Part shown: positions 4,393 through 8,895 of the stretch, one piece after another | Numbering within the stretch: position 1 is the stretch's first letter | Layout of the letters: every line of letters begins with the position of its first letter | Source: Actinomycetota bacterium | GTDB taxonomy: Bacteria; Actinomycetota; Humimicrobiia; Humimicrobiales; Humimicrobiaceae | DNA length: 8,895 bases | Reading direction: 5' to 3' | Assembly: GCA_018897225.1 (NCBI GenBank) | Contig: JAHILC010000004.1 | Span: 1-8,895 of the forward strand | Notes under the pieces: generated by a model | Told to the model about the DNA's origin: nothing | Databases searched by the model: none | Seen by the model: only the letters and a program-made list of their open reading frames with translations | Made by a program: the position numbers and the translations under genes

Positions 4393-6409
4393 CTTTTCCG
4401 GGACAATCACCATTGATACAAAGATCCCATGGCTTTCTACCTTTTGTTATTATCCTTATTACGGGATAATCGCAGCGCTTGCATTTGTCTTTAGTAGGAA
4501 GGATCATACCAAGCTGTGGGAGTGAAAAAGTGCTGGTGCATTTTGGATAAGCACTGCAGCCTATGAATCTTTTCTTTGATTTTTTTGAAACTCTTACTAT
4601 CAAATTTCCATCACAGTCTTTTTGGCGGCACTTTCCTATTATAAAATCTTCCTTTACAGCTTTTTTGATTTCCTGAGAAATATCCGCTTTTACATTTTTA
4701 AGGTTGACCATTACATCTTTTAGCATTTCCCTTGATTTTTCTACAACTTCATCCTTGGTCTCATCCCCTCTTGCTATTCCATCCATATCCATTTCAAGCT
4801 CGGAAGTCATATCAGGAGAAGAAATTTTTTCGGCATGCTTTTTTAATATTTTTACAACAGCAATTGCTTTTTCTGACGGCACAAGCGGATTACCTCTTAT
4901 GTAGCCTCTGCTAATCAACGTTTGAATTATGGTATGTCTTGTAGCTTTAGTGCCGAGTCCCAGCTCTTCCATTTTTTCCACAAGCTTGCCCTGTGTATAT
5001 CTTGCAGGAGGTTTTGTTTCCTTATCAAGCATTTCCCTGTCAATAATTTTTAATTTTTGACCAGGTACAAGATTTGGAATATAGACGTCTTCATGCTTGT
5101 AGTAAGGATAATGCTTAATCCAGTTTTCCTTTATAATATTTGAACCATTTGCAACAAATACTTCCCCGCTCACATTTATATTTGCCGTGATACTCTTTAT
5201 TTGGGCTGGCGGGAGCAGTGTGCATAAAAATCTTCTTACGATCAGCTCGTACAATTTCCATTCATCGCTACTAAGGCTCTGCCTGCTTACGGAAAATGTT
5301 GGATAAATGGGGGGATGGTCTGTAGTCCTTTTCTTGCCGCGCGAAGGGATAATTTTGCTTTGTTTTAGCACATCGCTGCAGGCATCAGCAAAGCTACCAG
5401 AAACCTTGAGCATTTTCGTAATTTCTTGAAGATCTATTGATGCAGTGTAAACAGTATTATCTGTTCTTGGATAGCTGATATAGCCGTTCATATATAAGTT
5501 TTCTGCTATATTTATAGTTTTTGCAGCAGTAAATCCAATTGAGTTTGCGCTAACTATAAGCGACGTTGTATTAAAAGGTGTGGGTGGGGCTATGCTCCTT
5601 ATGGTTTCATTTACATCTAAAACTTCACCTTCGCCAGAAATTTTTGAAAAAGCTTTTGACGCTTCTTCCTTTTTTAAAAACCTTTTCTTCTTATGAGTTG
5701 CTTCAAATTCCTCGCCTCTGTCGGTTTTCAGCTTTACATTGACAACCCAATAAGGAGTAGTTACAAATGCCTGTATCTCCATTTCTCTGTCAACTATGAG
5801 AGTTAGGGTTGGAGATTGAACTCTGCCGACAGAGAGAAAATTTTCCTTAACCTGATATGAGGCCAGTGATATAAATCGAGTAAGCACTGCACCCCAGATT
5901 AAATCAATGTCCTGCCTTGCTCTTCCCGCAAAAGCAAGATTTAAATCAAGCTTTTCAAGCTTTGCAAAAGCGCTGCCAATATCTGAATTGGTTATTGCAG
6001 AAAACTTGGCTCTTTTTGCATTTAACAGGCTGTTTTTTCCAATCGCAACCTGCCACGCATCATAGCCAATAAGCTCGCCCTCTCTGTCGAAGTCTGTAGC
6101 AATAATTACTTCGCTTGCATCGCCTGCAACTTTTTTTAAAGCTTGAACAATATTCTTATGTATGGGGGTTTTTTCAATTTCAGCATCAATTAAATCTACC
6201 GGATCTACCTTGAACCAGTTTGAATATTCCTTTGGAAAATCGACTTTAAGAATATGGCCCTTAAGGCCTATTACCGCACATTCGTCTTTACCAAGCTTTA
6301 TATGGTATACAGACACTCCATAAACTTTTTCTTCCTTTTGCCCATTGCCTGATAATATGCTGGCAATTCTTTTTGCTGCTATTTCTTTTTCACTGATAAT
6401 TAACTTCAA
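4337..6409 (-). CDS. topA: DNA topoisomerase I (type IA, archaeal)
   Basis: This enzyme relaxes negatively supercoiled DNA by passing a strand through a transient single-strand break, using Mg2+ and a covalent 5'-phosphotyrosine link. The 690-residue protein is complete. The Toprim domain begins KLIISEKEIAAKRIA and carries the acidic triad region TDFDREGE (Asp106, Asp108, Glu110). SVGRVQSPTL is at 193-202. The active-site motif GYISYPRTD has the likely nucleophile Tyr313 and Arg315. Another family motif, LGLGTKATRHTII, is near 483-495. The tail has two zinc-binding cysteine sets: Cys594/599/618/624 and Cys643/646/664/669. The start is TTG (6409-6407): an in-frame TAA lies directly before it, the next in-frame Met is around residue 208-210, and GGGGT sits 7 nt upstream. 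It lacks a helicase domain, so it is not reverse gyrase. It is divergent from nadA and overlaps the fumarase gene at its 3' end. Confidence 0.95.
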   Translation of the reverse strand: MKLIISEKEIAAKRIASILSGNGQKEEKVYGVSVYHIKLGKDECAVIGLKGHILKVDFPKEYSNWFKVDPVDLIDAEIEKTPIHKNIVQALKKVAGDASEVIIATDFDREGELIGYDAWQVAIGKNSLLNAKRAKFSAITNSDIGSAFAKLEKLDLNLAFAGRARQDIDLIWGAVLTRFISLASYQVKENFLSVGRVQSPTLTLIVDREMEIQAFVTTPYWVVNVKLKTDRGEEFEATHKKKRFLKKEEASKAFSKISGEGEVLDVNETIRSIAPPTPFNTTSLIVSANSIGFTAAKTINIAENLYMNGYISYPRTDNTVYTASIDLQEITKMLKVSGSFADACSDVLKQSKIIPSRGKKRTTDHPPIYPTFSVSRQSLSSDEWKLYELIVRRFLCTLLPPAQIKSITANINVSGEVFVANGSNIIKENWIKHYPYYKHEDVYIPNLVPGQKLKIIDREMLDKETKPPARYTQGKLVEKMEELGLGTKATRHTIIQTLISRGYIRGNPLVPSEKAIAVVKILKKHAEKISSPDMTSELEMDMDGIARGDETKDEVVEKSREMLKDVMVNLKNVKADISQEIKKAVKEDFIIGKCRQKDCDGNLIVRVSKKSKKRFIGCSAYPKCTSTFSLPQLGMILPTKDKCKRCDYPVIRIITKGRKPWDLCINGDCPGKDEKYKNYKSKKPGQKSSD

Positions 6410-6426
6410 TTAATTTACCCCTATCT

Positions 6427-6444
6427 AGACCTATCCCGAGACCT
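6427..6444. repeat. Short direct repeat in the topA leader
   Basis: AGACCT occurs at 6427-6432 and 6439-6444, a 12-bp period, between the topA TATA-like box and its ribosome-binding site. It may be a regulator site or chance, and nothing else supports a function. Confidence 0.2.
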
Positions 6445-6469
6445 CATATAGAAATGTACTTGAAATGAT

Positions 6470-6482
6470 ATTTTATTTATAT
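6470..6482 (-). promoter_or_regulatory. TATA-like box for topA
   Basis: The minus strand reads ATATAAATAAAAT. A transcript beginning about 25 nt downstream would have a leader of roughly 40 nt, including the GGGGT site (6417-6421) before the TTG start. Confidence 0.4.
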
Positions 6483-6489
6483 GCTTTTT

Positions 6490-6505
6490 TCTATATAATT
6501 TAAAT
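6490..6505 (+). promoter_or_regulatory. TATA-like box for nadA
   Basis: TCTATATAATTTAAAT lies 29-44 nt before the nadA ATG at 6534. A second AT-rich candidate, TTTAAAATTT, is at 6511-6520, which would give a leaderless start. No ribosome-binding site precedes the ATG, so a very short leader or none is expected. Confidence 0.4.
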
Positions 6506-6533
6506 CTATCTTTAAAATTTAAACAATTTTTAT

Positions 6534-7448
6534 ATGAAAAAGAATATAAGCTTAATAGACAATATTGTAAAGCTAAAAACAGAAAAAGATGCCATAATAC
6601 TTGCGCATAATTATCAGATAGATGAAATTCAGGATATTGCCGATTTTGTCGGTGATTCACTTCAGCTGAGCATAAAAGCCTCAAAGGTAAAAAACAAGAT
6701 TATTGTTTTTTGCGGGGTGCATTTTATGGCAGAAACAGCCAAGATTATTTCTCCAGAAAGGAAAGTCCTTCTGCCAGATAAATACAGCGGGTGTCCCATG
6801 GCTGACATGATTACTGATAAGCAACTAACAAATTTAAAAAAAGAATATCCTGGCGCTGTAGTTGTATGTTATGTAAATACTTCTGCCCGGGTAAAAGCAT
6901 TAAGTGATATCTGCTGTACATCTTCAAATGCTGTAAAAGTAGTTAATTCAATCCCCGAGGACAAGCAAATTATTTTTATCCCTGATAAATACCTGGGAAG
7001 CTATGTTCAAAGCCAGACTGGCAGGAAGATGATACTCTGGAATGGATTTTGCCCTACCCATGCGAGTATCGATGTGAAAACAATTATAGCCCTTAAAAAA
7101 GAGCACCTTAGCGCTGTTGTGCTCGTACATCCCGAATGCACTCCTGATGTAATAGAAATAGCAGACAAGGTAGCAAGCACGGGTGTCATGTTGTCTTTTG
7201 TAAAACAATCAACTAAAAAAGAGTTTATCATAGGAACGGAAATTGGCTTAATATACAGGTTAAAAAAAGAGAATTATGACAAAGTTTTTTATCCAGCATC
7301 CAGTCATGCAATATGCCCCAATATGAAACTCATAAATCTTGAAAAATTACTGTGGGCTCTGGAAGAGGAGCAGTTTGAGATAAGGCTCCCGCAGGATGTT
7401 ATTGATAAGGCTCGCACGGCAATTGATAGTATGTTAGCCTTAAGTTAG
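6534..7448 (+). CDS. nadA: Quinolinate synthase
   Basis: NadA condenses iminoaspartate (from NadB) with dihydroxyacetone phosphate to quinolinate, the second step of de novo NAD synthesis, using a [4Fe-4S] cluster. The 304-residue length matches the compact archaeal form. The three cluster cysteines are in their expected contexts: Cys87 in YSGCPMADMI, Cys173 in GFCPTHA and Cys261 in AICPNMK. Substrate-binding segments AHNYQ (24-28), GDSLQLS (40-46), CYVNTSA (112-118) and VHPEC (198-202) are also present. The internal triplication that gives the NadA fold is plausible from the regular spacing. Cys127-Cys128 (DICCTSSNA) corresponds to the usual D-x-CTSSNA segment with one extra Cys. The ATG at 6534 gives the family's normal N-terminus and has no Shine-Dalgarno site. 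nadB follows 131 bp downstream on the same strand. Confidence 0.96.
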   Translation: MKKNISLIDNIVKLKTEKDAIILAHNYQIDEIQDIADFVGDSLQLSIKASKVKNKIIVFCGVHFMAETAKIISPERKVLLPDKYSGCPMADMITDKQLTNLKKEYPGAVVVCYVNTSARVKALSDICCTSSNAVKVVNSIPEDKQIIFIPDKYLGSYVQSQTGRKMILWNGFCPTHASIDVKTIIALKKEHLSAVVLVHPECTPDVIEIADKVASTGVMLSFVKQSTKKEFIIGTEIGLIYRLKKENYDKVFYPASSHAICPNMKLINLEKLLWALEEEQFEIRLPQDVIDKARTAIDSMLALS

Positions 7449-7456
7449 GTGATAGG

Positions 7457-7530
7457 CTCAGATTAAATGTTAGCAATAAGTTAAATATTAGCTAAATGTC
7501 AGCCTTAGGTTAAATATTATTCTCAGATTA
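7457..7530. repeat. Interleaved short direct repeats between nadA and nadB
   Basis: Within the nadA-nadB gap, CTCAGATTA occurs at 7457-7465 and 7522-7530. GTTAAATATTA occurs at 7480-7490 and 7509-7519. AGCCTTA occurs at the end of nadA (7437-7443) and again at 7501-7507. The clustering could be a regulator binding region controlling nadB, or simple slippage in AT-rich DNA. Confidence 0.35.
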
Positions 7531-7552
7531 TATAGGCATAGCCATTTTAACA

Positions 7553-7561
7553 ATTTATAAT
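7553..7561 (+). promoter_or_regulatory. TATA-like box for nadB
   Basis: ATTTATAAT lies 19-27 nt before the nadB ATG at 7580, at leaderless spacing. No ribosome-binding site precedes the ATG. This suggests nadB has its own promoter despite sitting behind nadA. Confidence 0.4.
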
Positions 7562-7579
7562 TAACAAATATTTAAGCAC

Positions 7580-8895
7580 ATGCAGAAACGATACCTGATA
7601 GATTTATTCCAAAGCCAAAAGACTTATAATTGCAGCGACTGCATAGTTATAGGTAGCGGTATTGCCGGGCTTTCGACAGCAATCAGGATTTCAAGACATA
7701 CCAAAGTAAAGGTTTTAACTAAAAGTTCACTTTCAGAATCAACAACCTGGTATGCGCAAGGTGGCATCGCCGCGGCAATCAAAAAACCTGATAAGTGGAA
7801 GAATCATTATGAAGATACTATAAAAGCCGGGCAGGGACTTTGTGACAGCAAGGCAGTAAAATTTTTAGTTCAATATGCTCCAAAAATGATTGAAGATTTA
7901 ATAGAGCTTGGCATTATTTTTGATATTTCGGGTGGAGAGATCAGCCTCACCACTGAGGGAGGACACAGCTATCCAAGGATACTTCATGCAGGCGGAGATG
8001 CTACGGGTGAGGAAATTGAAAAGAAGCTTGTAAGATACTCCAAGAATTTCGGGCAAATTGAATTCTATCCTGAATACCTTGTGCTTGACATAATAACTGC
8101 TAATGACAGCTGCCTTGGAGTGATAGCAGTAAACCTTACTACATCTGCCATAGAAATACATCCTGCAAAAAATATTATTATTGCAAGCGGCGGTATTGGC
8201 CAGCTGTACGAGCTTACCACAAATCCGACAATATCAACCGGGGATGGAATCGCAATGGCTTACAGGGCTGGCGCTTCCATAAAAGATATTGAGTTTATGC
8301 AATTTCATCCTACTGTATTTAAAACCAATGAAGGCAGCCTTTACCTGATTACTGAAGCCTTAAGGGGTGAAGGGGCTTACCTTAGGGACAGTTTTGGCAA
8401 TAGATTCATGATAGGTAAACACCCGAGGGCAGAACTTGCCCCAAGAGATATTGTTGTCAAGGAAATGATTAAAGTGATGAAGGATCAGAATATTAAATTT
8501 GTTCACCTTGATGCTACGCATTTGCCTGAAAACATGCTGAAAGTCCGTTTTCCAAATATAGTCGCAAAATTGAAAGAAAATGGGCTCATACTGAACAAAG
8601 ACTTGATTAAAGTTTTTCCAGCAGCACATTATTTAAATGGTGGAATCAAGACTGACCTAAAAGGCCATACGGATATTAGAGGACTCTATGCCTGCGGGGA
8701 AACTGCAGCGACTGGTGCGCATGGAGCAAACAGGCTTGCAAGTAACTCACTTATTGAGGGTCTGGTATACGGATGGGAAATTTCTAAAGATATTATAAAA
8801 AAATTTAAGCCAGGCAGCTTGCTTGCAGAACAAAGATTATTAAAAAAACTTAATAGCATCCTTACAGACAAAAATGAACTCAAAGCAGAAATAAA
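7580..8895 (+). CDS. nadB: L-aspartate oxidase, 3' end outside the window
   Basis: NadB is an FAD enzyme that oxidises L-aspartate to iminoaspartate, passing electrons to O2 or fumarate. It belongs to the succinate dehydrogenase/fumarate reductase flavoprotein family. The open frame runs 438 codons to the window edge with no stop; the family is usually about 460-540 residues, so only a short tail is missing. The FAD dinucleotide fold is CIVIGSGIAGLSTA (21-34), followed by YAQGGIAAA (58-66). The substrate loop is TTEGGHSYPRI (124-134). Likely active-site residues are His243 (FMQFHPT), Arg289 (APRDIV) and Arg385 (GANRLASNSL), with Glu120 as a nearby acidic residue. ALRGEGAYLRD and PAAHYLNGGI are also as expected. 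The covalent-FAD histidine of fumarate reductase is not in place, and with nadA adjacent this points to NadB. The ATG at 7580 has leaderless promoter spacing. nadC may follow outside the window. Confidence 0.96.
   Translation, partial: MQKRYLIDLFQSQKTYNCSDCIVIGSGIAGLSTAIRISRHTKVKVLTKSSLSESTTWYAQGGIAAAIKKPDKWKNHYEDTIKAGQGLCDSKAVKFLVQYAPKMIEDLIELGIIFDISGGEISLTTEGGHSYPRILHAGGDATGEEIEKKLVRYSKNFGQIEFYPEYLVLDIITANDSCLGVIAVNLTTSAIEIHPAKNIIIASGGIGQLYELTTNPTISTGDGIAMAYRAGASIKDIEFMQFHPTVFKTNEGSLYLITEALRGEGAYLRDSFGNRFMIGKHPRAELAPRDIVVKEMIKVMKDQNIKFVHLDATHLPENMLKVRFPNIVAKLKENGLILNKDLIKVFPAAHYLNGGIKTDLKGHTDIRGLYACGETAATGAHGANRLASNSLIEGLVYGWEISKDIIKKFKPGSLLAEQRLLKKLNSILTDKNELKAEI

Noticed and set aside
4704..4914. 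Two plus-strand open frames inside topA
   Set aside because: They are antisense shadows of a complete, motif-rich topoisomerase gene.
6421..6684. An 87-codon minus-strand frame across the topA-nadA gap and the start of nadA
   Set aside because: It covers two promoters and the nadA N-terminus, and shows no protein-like pattern.
6948..7231. Two minus-strand open frames inside nadA
   Set aside because: They are antisense to an intact quinolinate synthase with all three cluster cysteines.
7457..7530. A CRISPR array in the nadA-nadB spacer
   Set aside because: The repeated words are only 7-11 bp, interleaved and irregularly spaced, with no uniform repeat-spacer unit.
7898..8883. Minus-strand open frames of 65-89 codons inside nadB
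   Set aside because: They are antisense to a continuous aspartate oxidase reading frame with all family motifs.

Overview
The window looks archaeal. Most intergenic stretches are very AT-rich (2101-2160 has 9 G/C in 60). Several genes have a TATA-like box about 20-35 bp before the start codon with little or no leader (848, nadB, possibly nadA), while others carry Shine-Dalgarno matches (522, 3392, 6409). The topoisomerase is of the archaeal type IA kind with C-terminal zinc-binding cysteines. The exact lineage cannot be fixed from this sequence.

Layout. The left part (1-2642) holds three unrecognised integral membrane proteins (134, 377 and 153 aa). A ~50-60 bp imperfect repeat occurs three times around the first two of them, always in the same orientation. 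The middle part (2643-3540) is a patch of decay. It holds a HicB-like antitoxin gene followed, with a 4-bp ATGA overlap, by a HicA toxin gene that stops after 30 codons. Beyond that lies a stretch richer in G+C, with scrambled minus-strand reading frames suggestive of an internally deleted group II intron maturase and a strongly foldable 66-bp segment (2753-2818).

The right part is core metabolism. On the minus strand, a complete DNA topoisomerase I gene with a forced TTG start overlaps the gene for a class I fumarate hydratase alpha (N-terminal) subunit. No beta subunit lies next to it. On the plus strand follow nadA (quinolinate synthase) and nadB (L-aspartate oxidase, running off the right edge), each apparently with its own promoter. 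NadB turns L-aspartate into iminoaspartate and NadA condenses that with dihydroxyacetone phosphate to quinolinate, so the pair forms the first two steps of de novo NAD synthesis. NadB can reoxidise its flavin with fumarate in anaerobes, which offers a possible but unproven metabolic link to the nearby fumarase subunit.

The best candidates for something new are the three-copy repeat around the membrane genes, the broken HicBA locus with its direct-repeat operator candidate, and the structured patch at 2750-3100. None of these is proven here to be a functional novel system.
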